Shown here piece after piece: positions 20,436 to 31,193 of a DNA stretch of 64,000 nt; position 1 is the stretch's first letter; the number at the start of each line of letters is the position of its first letter. The position numbers and the translations under genes are program-made. The notes beneath the pieces are model-generated. The model did not search any database. It had not been told where the DNA came from and saw only the letters and a program-made list of their open reading frames with translations. The stretch lies in assembly GCA_026075535.2 (NCBI GenBank), contig AP026543.1, positions 7,006,001 to 7,070,000 of the forward strand. Direction: 5' to 3'. This DNA is from Tricholoma matsutake. Lineage: Eukaryota > Basidiomycota > Agaricomycetes > Agaricales > Tricholomataceae.

Positions 20436-23070
20436 ATGGGGGTCAAAGACACTACAAGGCACGGCAAAAAGCGGAAACATATCAATGAAGACGATTCCAA
20501 ACATGTCTCCCTCTTTGAGGCAGAGAATTTGGAAATGTTGAGCGATGAAGAAGATGGCGAAGACGCAACATCCGACGATGGCCATGTCGATGAATTTCCT
20601 GAGATCGACACGAGGAGCGATAGTGAGAATGGTAGCACGGAGGGAACTGGCGACGACGAGGACTCCGGAAGTGAGGACGACGAAAACCAAGACGAAGACG
20701 ACGACCTGGAATCCGACCTGGAATCTGACGACGAAGACCTTCACATTTTCCCTGAAGCCAAAACTATAATATCAGACATTACAGGCCAAGAAAAACGCGT
20801 ATACCCAGTGATAGAACCCGAATATGATTCCGATTCATCCACGGAAGATGTACGCCTTGCTCTCTTGTCCTCTCAATATCTTTAACGACTTCAACAGGGT
20901 CCTAACCGTGTAGGAAATGTCCCGATGCACTGGTATGATGATCTGCCCCATGTTGGATACGATATAGACGGTAAAAAGGTGTTACGACCTGCTCGGGGTG
21001 ATGAATTGGACAAATTCTTGCAAACGGTGGACAATCCTTCGTCCTGGTTTGTGACTCATATTTCGATGAAATTTTCATGTCTGATTTCATGTAGGAATAC
21101 TGCGTTTGACAAAACTGCCCAGATGAACAAACCTCTCTCGAGTGAAGAACTGGACATCATTCGTAGACTCTACGCAAATGAAGTACCAGATGCAAATTAT
21201 GATCCATATGAACCAATGACCGAGTGGTTCACTGGCAAAGGCAAAGAAGAAATCATGCCCCTATCATCTGCTCCAGAACCCAAGCGCCGCTGGATTCCAA
21301 GTAAATGGGAAAAACAAAAAGTGGGTGATAAGAATTGGTGTTGTCAATCAAATTATTTATTATAGGGCTTTAGGTAATGAAGATCGTGCGCGCGATTCGC
21401 CAAGGTCGTATTATACCCTCAAAACCGAAGACTGCATCCAAATTCGAGGTCTATTCTATTTGGTCGGAACAGTCCACATCAGTGCTTCCTCCGTCGCTCC
21501 CTGCCCCCAAACCTCGTCTACCTACGAACTCTCAATCATACAATCCGCCCGAAGAATACCTTCCGTCCGAAGCTGAACGCAAAGAGTGGGAAGCGCAGGA
21601 TCCTGAAGACCGAGAGCGAGACTATTTGCCTCAAAAGTATTCAGCCCTGCGACTCGTCCCCGCTTATGATCGCTTCATTAAAGAGAGGTTCAACCGTCAG
21701 TTGGATTTATATCTTGCTCCAAGAGTCCAAAGAGTCAAGCTTAACATCGATCCAAATACACTGATACCCAAATTACCTAGTCCCAGCAGCTTGAAACCTT
21801 TCCCAAATTATAAAAGCCTCAAGTTCACACACTCAAAAGGTCGTGCCAGATGCGTCAGCGTCAGTCCCGACGGCGCCTGGGTAATTAGCGGTGATGAGAA
21901 TGGCACTGTTAGTCTTTGGGAGATGAATGTTGGTAGAGAAGTGAAGAGGTGGCAGTTCGAAAGCAAGATCGGAGCGGTAGAATGGTGCCCTCGGACGGAT
22001 GTCAGCTATTTTGCTGTCGGGATGTGAGTCAATTTTTGCACTATGACCATTGCTGGTTTTATGGGCATATCTAGTGAAGAGAAGCTGCACTTCCTCATCC
22101 CTCCAAATATATCCGGACCTACATTGTCACTTACCCACACCCTACTCGCTCCCGCAAGTCTTCCTGCTCCTCCCCCTGCACCATCGCCAGTCAAATGGGT
22201 AACACCGCCATCAAATTCATGGTCTATTGACACACCCATTCTCACCATTCACCTTCCTCAATCGTCCGGCTTGCCTCAACAGATCTGCTGGCACCGGAGA
22301 GGCGACTACCTTGCAACTGTTTGTAAGTATTGTGCAATCCTATATATTTCTCTACGATGTAGTTGAACTTCGTCTACAGCAAGTGGTGGCACGCAAAGTG
22401 GAGTCTGGATCCATCAGGTCACACTAAGGCACTCCCAGGCTCCGTTCAAGAAAATTAGGGGCACGGTACAACTAGTTCTGTTCCACCCTCTCAAACCCCA
22501 TTTCTTCGTCGCTGTAGGTGTCTGCCTTTTCATTCTACACATCAGTCTTCATCTCCATCTATGTAATCAGACTCAACAATATGTTCGGCTCTATAATCTA
22601 TCTGAGCAAAAACTCCTCAAGACTTTAATTCCTGGCATAAAATGGATATCCTCTATGGATGTACATCCGTCTGGCGACCATCTTATTGTTGGCGGCTATG
22701 ACAGAAAATTGTGCTGGTTCGATTTAGAGCTCAGTGATAAACCCTACAAAGTTCTAAGGTACTCGTAAACCACTCTCCAAATTATCTAATCAAAATTTCG
22801 ACTAGATACCATACACGTGCAATACGCTCGCTTCATTTCCACCCTACATATCCACTCTTCGCTTCATCCTCGGACGATGGAGCCATTCAAATATTCCACT
22901 CAAGGGTTTTTAATGACCTCATGACGGATCCATTGATCGTTCCTTTGAAGATTCTTCGGGGGCACGAGATTCGAGACGGATTGGGCGTACTACAAGTCAA
23001 ATGGTGCAGTCGGTATCCTTGGCTCGTGAGCAGTGGCGCCGATGGTAACGTTGCAGTATGGTGTAGTTAA
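20436..23070 (+). CDS. erb1: Ribosome biogenesis protein Erb1/BOP1
   Basis: Erb1/BOP1 acts with Ytm1 and Nop7 (the PeBoW complex) in 27S pre-rRNA processing for the 60S subunit. Eight exons (20436-20849, 20898-21046, 21095-21320, 21374-22023, 22075-22322, 22380-22513, 22571-22758, 22806-23070) encode 757 residues. A Lys-rich start is followed by a strongly acidic tract (about residues 20-110), then the BOP1NT domain ([35 protein letters not shown]) and a seven-bladed WD40 propeller ([19 protein letters not shown], then YVRLYNL, and the last blade ending [14 protein letters not shown] at the C terminus). Length matches the family. Confidence 0.96.
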
Positions 23071-24099
23071 AATTCACTGCCATTCTCGAGGTAAAAAGAA
23101 CCTTTTCATGCTACAATAGGACCATAGCTATGGGCAGGATCTGGCATATTGCTTGATATTTCACACCACCGTCACTTCAACTTCTGGCTCGACGCCGCGT
23201 TAGCGGCGTGAATCTCAGGGCCTTGATGTCTTTAGCCTTCTTGTGTCAATGTCACGCTGGTGATTTGTGCAATTGGCCTCACCTTCACCCGTTCAATTAA
23301 TCAACTGCATTCGTATCATTCCTTACGCAAGAAGTTGGTTCGACCTTCCAAAGCCAAACTTCACATCGTATTGGATGTTGCTCTCAGCGTAAATTGGAAG
23401 AGAAGAACAGAGTCTGCCGCGATCAGAGCCTACTAGACCATCCGATCCTTCTCATAGAATGTCGAGAGTGAAGCAACACATCAATCCGAGCCCTCCACGG
23501 GTGATCATGTAGGAAGCTCTGACGCTTGTCTACAGGTATGAACTTCATTCGAACTGTGAAGTTGTTCGTTAGTCCCCGTTTTTACGTTACTAAGGACAAC
23601 CCGTCTTTTGAGGGTAATTCCTGCGATGCTATCCCTTGCGAAGATGTTGAGCTACTTTCCCTGGATAAAAACTTCGGGGATCCTTCTATTTAGGTAAGAC
23701 CCTCAAATGTCTGCGATCATCCTGCCTAAAAAAGGACATTATAGGGCGGACGGCGTGCAAGTATAACGATAAGTATAACTAAGAGGCCGCATCGTGCTTT
23801 TTAAAAATACAGGTTGTGGGTTGACATAAACAGCCAGTCAAATATGGTTAAAACCGCGTTTCTTGTGAAGTTCGAGAAGGCAGAACGTCAAAGGACCAAT
23901 AGAAGCAGACGGTATGATCGGGAAACGACGCTAAAGCCTGGCAGCATACCTCGTTTAAAGCTCAAGGTGCCCTTTCAAACTTCCAGTGACTTCATACCTC
24001 AAAGCTATCTGGTGCAAAATAACCAACATCACTCTTGAATCCCTGCCCCCACGACGCGATACGTTGTTAACCGATCGGTCTGCAAGACATAGTAATAAG
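23071..24099. other. 1-kb intergenic region with a perfect hairpin
   Basis: No protein-coding frame with family resemblance is visible. At 23192-23209 a perfect 7-bp stem (ACGCCGC / GCGGCGT) encloses a GTTA loop, 121 bases after the erb1 stop. The remainder is unremarkable and should include the erb1 3' UTR and the promoter of the downstream membrane-protein gene. Confidence 0.5.
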
Positions 24100-26000
24100 A
24101 TGGTCGACTGGTCAGATCCCAAAGAGATTGCAAAAGACTCAGGTGAGCCTTCTAGCACATACCAGTGGTCGGCGGTTTATTGCTGGAACGACTAGATGTA
24201 TTCTTAAAGCTCATCTTTGCGCTCTTCGGTGTTTACATCTGGGAGCTTTTCATGACCTGGGACTTCGAATGGTCTCTTTTGAACAGACGTAGGAAATTTC
24301 GGTGGCCACTTGTACGTGTTCTGATTTCTGTTTCACTGGCCTATCTTCGTTTATCAAAAGTCTCTTAACAGAGTTCGTGCCTCACGTTTCAATTCAATCG
24401 ACACTAACTTATAATGGTTTTAGTTTTCTTCTTCCTTTGCCGTTATTGCATGCTATTAGCACTGGTTGGATTGTAAGTATCGTTCCTCGTGCGTTCACTG
24501 TTTAACCGTGTACCGTAGGATAATATCCCTGACTGTCACCACTCGGGTAAGGAAGCATTCTATTCACTAATCTTCATGGTTAAGTGTCAATTTCACAGAT
24601 CAACTGTGGGGTACGTTTGTATCATATCGAATTTGATCGATTCATTTAAAGCCCATTTCTTCTTCAGGCGCTATACACATTCAATTCGGTATGTATGGTG
24701 ACATATGGTTCACATTTCCGATGCCTCACTATTTCTGCAGTGGACTGGAAACATGAGTATCTTGTGTGCTTCGACGTCCCTGATGCTCCGAACGTATGCT
24801 CTAGATGTGTGCCTTGGCACGAAATGACGGCTTACAATCTGTAGCATCGCATTGTGGGAACGCCAAAAATCAATCGTCATCCCTCTGGGTGTTCTGTGCC
24901 TCGCCCATTGGGCCCTGTTATATCGGACCATGTTTATCGTTACTGCGGCCTGGGAGGAGCGCACTCGGGGTTGTGTGGTAACTGGGACCAATCCTTCGTT
25001 ACTCAACTCCACCTTCTTCTTCAGTACGTGACCATATTGTATGTACTTTATATGACACGGTGTAACGCTATTTTATTTGTACAGCAATGGCTTTTGATTT
25101 CATCATCTTGGTATTCACTGCAGTCTCACTCCTGAAGAAACACTCTGCTCGGACCGATCTTTGGAAATTACTATTCCAGGACGGCCTTGTGTATTTCCTT
25201 GTATCTTTCTCAACCAATTGTATCCCAGCCGTTAGCCTCCTTTTTATTGCCAGGATGCGGATCTAACATATTAGACGTTCCTATGCAGGTTTTAAATGTT
25301 CTTGATCTGAATAGTATGTACTTCAACCCTTCTTCCATAAGCAGTTCACGAATGTTATACTTTATCTTTATAGCACCGATGAATGTGTACGTACAAGTGC
25401 AACTGGGTCGTTCTTTCCTCTGACCTTATTCGTTGCTCAAATGTTTTGTGTAGTATTGCCACAGTAAGTTGCTCTACACTTCGACCCTCAGATATACTAT
25501 TTGCTATGACATATTTTCTCTAGATCCCTGCTGCTACCGTCACGTATGCACTCCAGCCGGTTCTCTGATGATGAAACTTATCACAGAGGACAGAACTATC
25601 GCTGCATGCCGTGCAGTGATTAGGCTGCTGGAGTTCAGTTCCGGCGAAGTCTACATCCATTCCATGCCAGCCATTGCAAACGGCAACCCAGTCCGTCATA
25701 GTATCGCAGCATATGCCCGTCCTAAAACCAAGTCCCAGAAATATTTACCAAAGCGTCCAGAAGTCCATGTTACGACAGAACATATCACAATGGCGGAATT
25801 CTCGTAAGCAAAGTCAAATCAATTAATAGATAGTGCCGATGACTCACTGTTTCAGACCATCTGGCGCTAATTCGCCATACTCCAAGAACCACAGTCATCG
25901 AACATCGTCCATCGATCTGCAATCTGCGAGGGACACGGAGGTTCATTCAGTTGAAAAAAATGCGAAGGAGTCCTTCGAGTTCCCGGGAACTCCTGTCTAA
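24100..26000 (+). CDS. Multi-pass membrane protein, basidiomycete DUF6533-like family
   Basis: This belongs to an expanded Agaricomycete family of about seven-helix proteins of unknown role. The start is MVDWSDPKEIAKDS at 24100. Exons 1-3 are 24100-24142, 24196-24315 and 24424-24472; about ten further exons, several under 60 nt, follow to the stop at 26000. Visible helices include KLIFALFGVYIWELF followed by TWDFEWSLLNRRR, FFFLCRYCMLLALVGLIISL, an INCGALYTFNS extracytoplasmic stretch, MSILCASTSLMLRTIALWER, the QKSIVIPLGVLCLAHWALL helix and FDFIILVFTAVSLLKKH. The C-terminal about 110 residues are hydrophilic. The third exon uses a donor inside GTACGTGT that keeps the frame. Some small-exon borders are uncertain. 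Confidence 0.78.
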
Positions 26001-26145
26001 AATAATATTTCTTGTGATTCTGAGCATATGGGTGGCCGAACAGCAATAAAACAGTTTTTGTTTGTGCAATATATGCGTGTAGGAGAAAATACTATGAAGT
26101 GGTATTCAACGGGTATGTATGTAAATATGAAGGACGAGGAATGTG

Positions 26146-26798
26146 TCAACGTCTCCTCTTTGGTCTACCTGCTTTTCGTCTAGCCGCCACTCCTCCTTGT
26201 CGATTCATAGCATTCCTGCTTGGCCTGGGAGTCATTCCTTTCGACGTCCGCCACTCTTCGCGTCGTGAATGCCGCGGACCGTGGGTTGATATGCGGTTGG
26301 CTTTTTCGGTATCGACAACCATCGATTCTAAAAAATGGTTGGTTGTGATTAATATGGCGTCCAAAAGATGATGCCAAATAATGCAACAGACCCTCGAGTT
26401 CATTCGTCTCGATATGGTCTCCGATATCTGTAAAATAGTAACACATCAATCACCATTCTTGATTGAATGGGTAAAGTGAAGGGCAAGGCTCTTCATGACA
26501 CAACTCTCCCACTGCTGATTTCCTCGACCCCAGTCATAAAGTAGCTCATGGTATCAGAGGTGATGTCGCTCGCATCTAGAAGACCAAGAGTTGCGAACCA
26601 ACACCAACCTGGCATTTCATCAACCCCTTCCTCTTTATCTTCTGCGGATATACGTTCATCCTTGTCGGTCGATACGACGGAGGTGAGTTTTGAATTTAAT
26701 CGGTGCAAACGGGCAGCTTCTGTCGCTGCGTACACGCCTGTTTCACGTTTTTTGGAACGAAAAGAGCGTTTCGCTTTCGATCTGATAGATTTTGCCAT
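26146..26798 (-). CDS. DUF2423 nucleolar-type basic protein (LLPH/YBL028C-like)
   Basis: The N terminus MAKSIRSKAKRSFRSKKRE is the DUF2423 signature, found in small basic nucleolar proteins linked to ribosome biogenesis. Exon 1 is 26609-26798. The C terminus, HGPRHSRREEWRTSKGM to AGRPKRRR, is in the last exon (26146-26327). A 36-nt middle exon (26392-26427) is in phase and gives 135 residues in total; skipping it also keeps the frame (123 residues), so the first intron may be 180 or 281 nt long. The basic tail and the acidic middle fit a nuclear protein. Only the exon count is in doubt. Confidence 0.82.
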
Positions 26799-27338
26799 CG
26801 GTGAGAGATTTAGATTTTCTTGGTCTGAGTAGGAAGTGGAGTTGAAGTGAACTTGGGAGTCATGAAAAGAAAAAGGCTGACTCAGGCTCGTGATTAATGT
26901 GGCTGTGCAAATCCTCAACGTTTTTTTTTTCGAATGTATGTCAGTATAGCAAACTGCGAGGTTCAGGTTCATGCCAGGCCTTCACAAATCAGCGCATGTA
27001 TACGAGGCGTATAAGATACACTTTCCGTACTGTCCTAGTTCGATGGCAGGTTTTCTATTGTGCTCATTACTGCAGACCAAATTTTCAAAGACAATCTGTA
27101 CTGACTTTGGACAAGCGCCAGATGTATACAGGCGAGAGCCCTTGCTGCAGTTTAGGAAATGGTCGAAGTTACATTGCACTAGCGAAATGTGTCTACAACT
27201 GATCTGTAACCTGTCGAGACCTTTTGAATTCTGTTGCCGTAGGAGATGCCCAAAGCTACACGTCGTTGCAGTATGACTCGTAAAGGTGGGCCATTTAATT
27301 TCTGTGATTGAATATGAGCGCGCCAAAAAAAAAACGCA
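26799..27338. other. Intergenic region between two minus-strand genes
   Basis: These 540 bases hold the promoter of the DUF2423 gene and the 3' end of SmF. Open frames here do not resemble known families. Runs of ten T (26921-26930) and ten A (27325-27334) flank it. Confidence 0.5.
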
Positions 27339-27793
27339 TCATTCTGGCGGAGCCTCCCTGTAATAAACATGACTATCGTCAGGTTCACGTAGACAAATAT
27401 AAAATGGAATGGGACATATAATGTAGAGGACATTGTTGCACCTGCGCATGAGATGAGAAAGTGATCTAATGACATCTGATTAACAGCATACCGTATGAAC
27501 ACCTCGCCCAGGGCACCATTTGATTGACCATCGGCAAACTCCTCTGTATTGGCAAGCTAGAGGAATATGTCAGCTTGAATCACTCGAGAGCAGGAAAGGC
27601 AGTATACCTGAAGGTTCATATAACCATCTGTGCTAACTAGAAAACCCTTGTACTCAAGTCCCCACTTCAATCGTACGAAGACAGGCTTCCCCGTAAGTTC
27701 TTGCATGAATGGCTTCGGATTGACGGGGTTCACCTGAAAACAGAATGAGGGTGAGAGAGGCCATGACGAAATCGCGAAACTCACAGTGGCCAT
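27339..27793 (-). CDS. smf1: Small nuclear ribonucleoprotein SmF, with a probable AT-AC intron
   Basis: SmF is a core Sm-ring protein of the spliceosomal snRNPs. Five exons (27785-27793, 27608-27733, 27492-27556, 27420-27441, 27339-27359) give 80 residues, the normal size. Sm1 is [19 protein letters not shown] and the following [16 protein letters not shown] is typical; Sm2 is [14 protein letters not shown]. The first exon is only 9 nt (Met-Ala-Thr). The last intron (27360-27419, 60 nt) begins ATATGT and ends TTAC. Reading it as AT-AC restores the conserved LYIR and a short tail (EAPPE). No GT-AG pair does so in frame. A CTGAC branch-like site lies 19 nt from the 3' end, pointing to the U2 machinery. 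Confidence 0.9.
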
Positions 27794-27924
27794 GGTGGTT
27801 CGAACGTACGTTAAACACACAACACGTGCCGATTTCCGATTTAGAACAGTCTTCTGAGTCGACATCAAACATTTTTTGCTTCGCAAGAGCGCCCCGTTTC
27901 AGATTAAACGGTCGCTAGTGCAAC
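27794..27924. promoter_or_regulatory. Divergent promoter, SmF / NC2-beta
   Basis: 131 bases separate the outward-facing starts of two general RNA-synthesis and splicing genes. No TATA box is evident. Shared control is inferred from position. Confidence 0.4.
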
Positions 27925-28580
27925 ATGTCCGACCGCGAAGGGCACCCTGGCCCGCCGCCGACGGATGATGATCTATCCTTACCGAAGGCGACCGTCGCCA
28001 AGATGATTTCTGGTACGTCCCCCATAGCGTATGCATTAATATCGTTACATTGACATCGTGATTCGTCCAGAACTACTACCTAGCGACATAGTTTGTGCCA
28101 AAGAAACTCGCGATTTGGTGATTGAGTGCTGTGTAGGTGAACAACTTTTGGCTTTTCGTTAATCTCCAAGACTCAACCGAATTCTGCAGAATTTATACAC
28201 TTGATATCATCAGAAGCCAATGAAATATGCGAGCAAGAGTCGAAGAAGACCATAGCACCAGAACATATAATCGCAGCGCTGAAAGTTCGTCCTCACAATG
28301 ATTCTTCCCTCTTTGCTAATCCTTACGATACATCCACGTAGCGGCTCGGCTTCGACTCGTTTACAAATGAAGTGGAAGACGTTCTAAAAGACCACAAGCA
28401 GCAACAGAAAGTATGCGTAGACTCTCCTGGACTCTCCTTTGCTCACATCAAATGCTGTAGGATCGAGAAAAGAAAGTCTCAAAGTTCGAGCAATCCGGGC
28501 TGACAGAAGAAGAACTATTAGCAAAACAAGAGGAGCTTTTCGCGGCTAGTCGAGCAAAATTTCAATCCGCGCAACCATAA
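27925..28580 (+). CDS. ncb2: Negative cofactor 2 beta (Dr1/Ncb2)
   Basis: NC2-beta pairs with NC2-alpha through a histone fold and locks TBP on DNA, repressing or redirecting Pol II initiation. Five exons (27925-28012, 28071-28136, 28190-28284, 28342-28410, 28461-28580) encode 145 residues. The histone fold starts at LSLPKATVAKMISELLP, continues DLVIECCVEFIHLISSEANE and KKTIAPEHIIAALKRLGF, then an alpha-C-like segment to the Lys/Glu-rich end. Length and sequence match Dr1. Its stop lies 53 bases from that of the PfkB kinase gene, so the 3' UTRs probably overlap. Confidence 0.95.
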
Positions 28581-28633
28581 GTATTCTCTGTATTTTTATT
28601 CGTGTACGCCTACTGTCTACAAACATAATTATT

Positions 28634-30018
28634 TCATTTCCCATGACGTGCGTGCAGAACCTGAAGCCTTCTTGTGGGGAGATCACCATTCCACAAACTC
28701 AGTCCTTGCCCATTCGATGAAGATATTGCAGGTAATCCTTGCTGTTCGACGACAAATGATGCTGACACTGAAGCGTAAAAGGTCGCTGCCGGCAAAATAA
28801 GTATATCAGAAGACGTCTTCCACAGTGTTATATACCTTCATAAACATCACCCTGGTTAAGCCGCAGGCCGGCTGCTAGGCCACCCAGGAAGCTATTTCCA
28901 GCTCCTGCAGCGAAGACTGGTTCAAATTGATGATCTGTACCCAGATTGCAACAACTGACCTGTAACATCCACAATTCTCTTGGAATCCTCTTGGCTGTTC
29001 CAAAAAGCATCGATCCACATTCCCTCCCTGGCACGAGATTTCACATATGCACCCATTTCACCGCATCTGATAAGGACACAGCCTGTACCTTCGTTTCCGA
29101 TGCCAAATTCTAAGAAAGTATCAGCTGCCTGTTCAATAGACCACTTTTTTGGCTGCACATGCAGCGATAATATTGATAACGCTTCTTCTGCATTAGGACT
29201 ACCCTCGCATAATCAATACCCATATTTTTAGAAACATGTAGTAACACACCTCAAAATGGATATCAATGGAAGGACTTTCAACAAGGCTGGCAGCTCCTCC
29301 GGAACACATCTATCCTTCATTGCAAGGTCAGCAACGGTTCGATGGTTTTGGACCGAATGACAAACGGGTATGGGCTCATAGATAGTGGTCGGCAACCAGC
29401 CGTTAACTTGCTTGACTTCAGACATAATGTCGAATGCGCGGGATGGAGAACATATGAAATGCAGCATCTGGGACTTGGCGCCTTTTGTGCCGATTAAATC
29501 TTTAGGGGTGAGCCGTATTCGAGGGGTCAAATATTCGAAACTAACAACATAATCCAGCCGAGTTGGAATACAGGTGAGCGTGGACGTTACTTTCGATGAT
29601 CTCCGTTGTAGGAGTTAAGCGCCTTAGTTGTGACGGAATTAGGTTGTTCTCTGAAGATCCACATTTCCGAGCCATATTCCAGAAGCCTGGCGTATATCGA
29701 TGCAGGAAAGTCGTGGCCTTTGTCAACCATCATTGCAATCTGATCTGCAGGAAGCCTGGAAAAATAAACGAGTTTCTCAAGTCTCAAAACCATTGCTCAG
29801 AAATATAAGCTGTCATTTCTGACCATATTCGAGCGCCTATAGCTGCGTAAGTCCCTCCACCGCCGATCTAAAGGTGAGGGTGTGAGGTAGGTGGATCCAG
29901 TAGACTCAGAAGCCAAGCTTCCCTGAGGAGCAAGAATATTTGTGGTTGGAAGGCCTTCATCGTCAAAATAAGAGAATTCATCAATAATGAATAACCCCAG
30001 GGTGGCAAAGACAGTCAT
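28634..30018 (-). CDS. PfkB-family kinase, Mak32-like
   Basis: Mak32-like proteins belong to the ribokinase/PfkB fold; their substrate is not established. The N terminus is MTVFATLGLFIIDEFSYF, followed by GGGGTYAAIGARIW, LPADQIAMMVDKGHDFP and the C-terminal PfkB signature DVTGAGNSFLGGLAAG. PfkB enzymes normally have GAGD with the Asp as catalytic base; here it is Asn, which I recall as common in the Mak32 branch, so activity is doubtful. The first intron (29868-29922) has no usable GT donor: the homology-based boundary is CAG|GGAAGC. The ATG at 30018 is 73 bases from the divergent phosphopantetheinyl transferase start. Confidence 0.82.
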
Positions 30019-30091
30019 GGTGGTTAGAGATAAGATAAAAAGTGATGATCGATCGATCGACGGGATTAGCCACACCTTCTCCTTCTCTTTG

Positions 30092-31100
30092 ATGCAGGTC
30101 TGGGCGGTCATTTACAACCCAACCTTATTTTCAGAGGACGTAGGTCAACTGACTGGCTTTTTTTTTTTCAACTGTTGTCTCACTACAAGTAGCTTTATCA
30201 GCGTGCTCTTCATCTTGTTGATCCTGATAGCGCTGCACGAATCAAAAGATTTTATCATCGAGAAGATGCCTGCAGTGAGTTGTTGCACAGTTCATCTTAT
30301 GCTGATGGTTTCGGACGCTCGTAAAAAAGGGACCCTAATTGGTCGGCTCCTGACACGTACCATGCTCAAACAACGTGGCGTGCCGCCCACCCAGATGATC
30401 TTTGGAGTAACCGAGGCAGGAAAGCCGTATATCGTACGTCCTTTGCTTTTGTGGCATATTCAACTACAAATGCCGTATAAGAAAACTGCAGGGATAGACC
30501 CTCCCATAGCCTACAACGTATCCCATGACAATGCCCTGGTAGCGATGATCTTTGCACCAGGAATTTATGGGCCACCTGCTTACAACGTTGGTATTGATGT
30601 CATGAAAGTGCGGATACCAGGTCGAGATACATTCACTTCGTTTGTTGATACCATGGGCGACCAGGTAATTTCCATAACTCCACCCAAATTGTTTTTCAAA
30701 GCGCTCGATTCATCAGTTAACGCCTCTTGAACAATGCTGCTTGTTTAGGGCAGGGATATCGCAGGACGAAGGCTTGCGGAGGTTTTTCTGGATATGGACT
30801 CTCAAAGAAGCCTATACAAAGGCCCTTGGTCTTGGGCTAGGTTTTGACTTTCGTCGTGTTGAGTTCGATGTGGAGGAGAACGTCGTGCGCGTTGATAAAG
30901 AGATTCTGGCTGGTTGGCGGTTTAACAAGTTCATCATAAATGTCGGCGAAGATCTGTACGAAGGTGTTGTCGCGGAATATTTGGGTGGAGCACAGATCGA
31001 GGTCGTTCCCGAGTCCGCTTCTCAGCCTTGGTTGGTCTGTCATGATGCAGTACCATTTGTTGAGAAGGCTATCCAAAATTTGGCAGAAGTGGAAGAGTAG
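30092..31100 (+). CDS. 4'-phosphopantetheinyl transferase (Sfp/Lys5-type)
   Basis: This enzyme moves 4'-phosphopantetheine from CoA to carrier proteins such as the alpha-aminoadipate reductase Lys2, polyketide synthases and non-ribosomal peptide synthetases. Five exons (30092-30139, 30193-30274, 30330-30433, 30482-30664, 30717-31100) give 266 residues. Superfamily motifs in order are RIKRFYHREDA (P1-like), IAYNVSHDNALVAM (about residue 90), VGIDVMKV with Mg-binding Asp117 and FWIWTLKEAYTKALG with W166-x2-K169-E170. The third intron boundary (KPYI|KTAG) could shift by a few codons. Most fungi rely on one such enzyme for lysine and secondary metabolism, so this copy could be essential. Confidence 0.9.
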
Positions 31101-31193
31101 TCATTCTGCTGCCAATGCACCATGAATTACGCTGCATGGCCTAATGTATCTAACCTTCGATACCATTCTCTATAGCGTGCACAAGATATATCA

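Noticed and set aside
26897..27276. Overlapping plus-strand frames between the DUF2423 and SmF genes
   Set aside because: No homology, no start context and no conserved splice pattern.
27339..27441. Ordinary GT-AG intron at the SmF 3' end (donor at GTCCCA)
   Set aside because: It is in the wrong phase, loses LYIR and adds an unrelated 50-residue tail.
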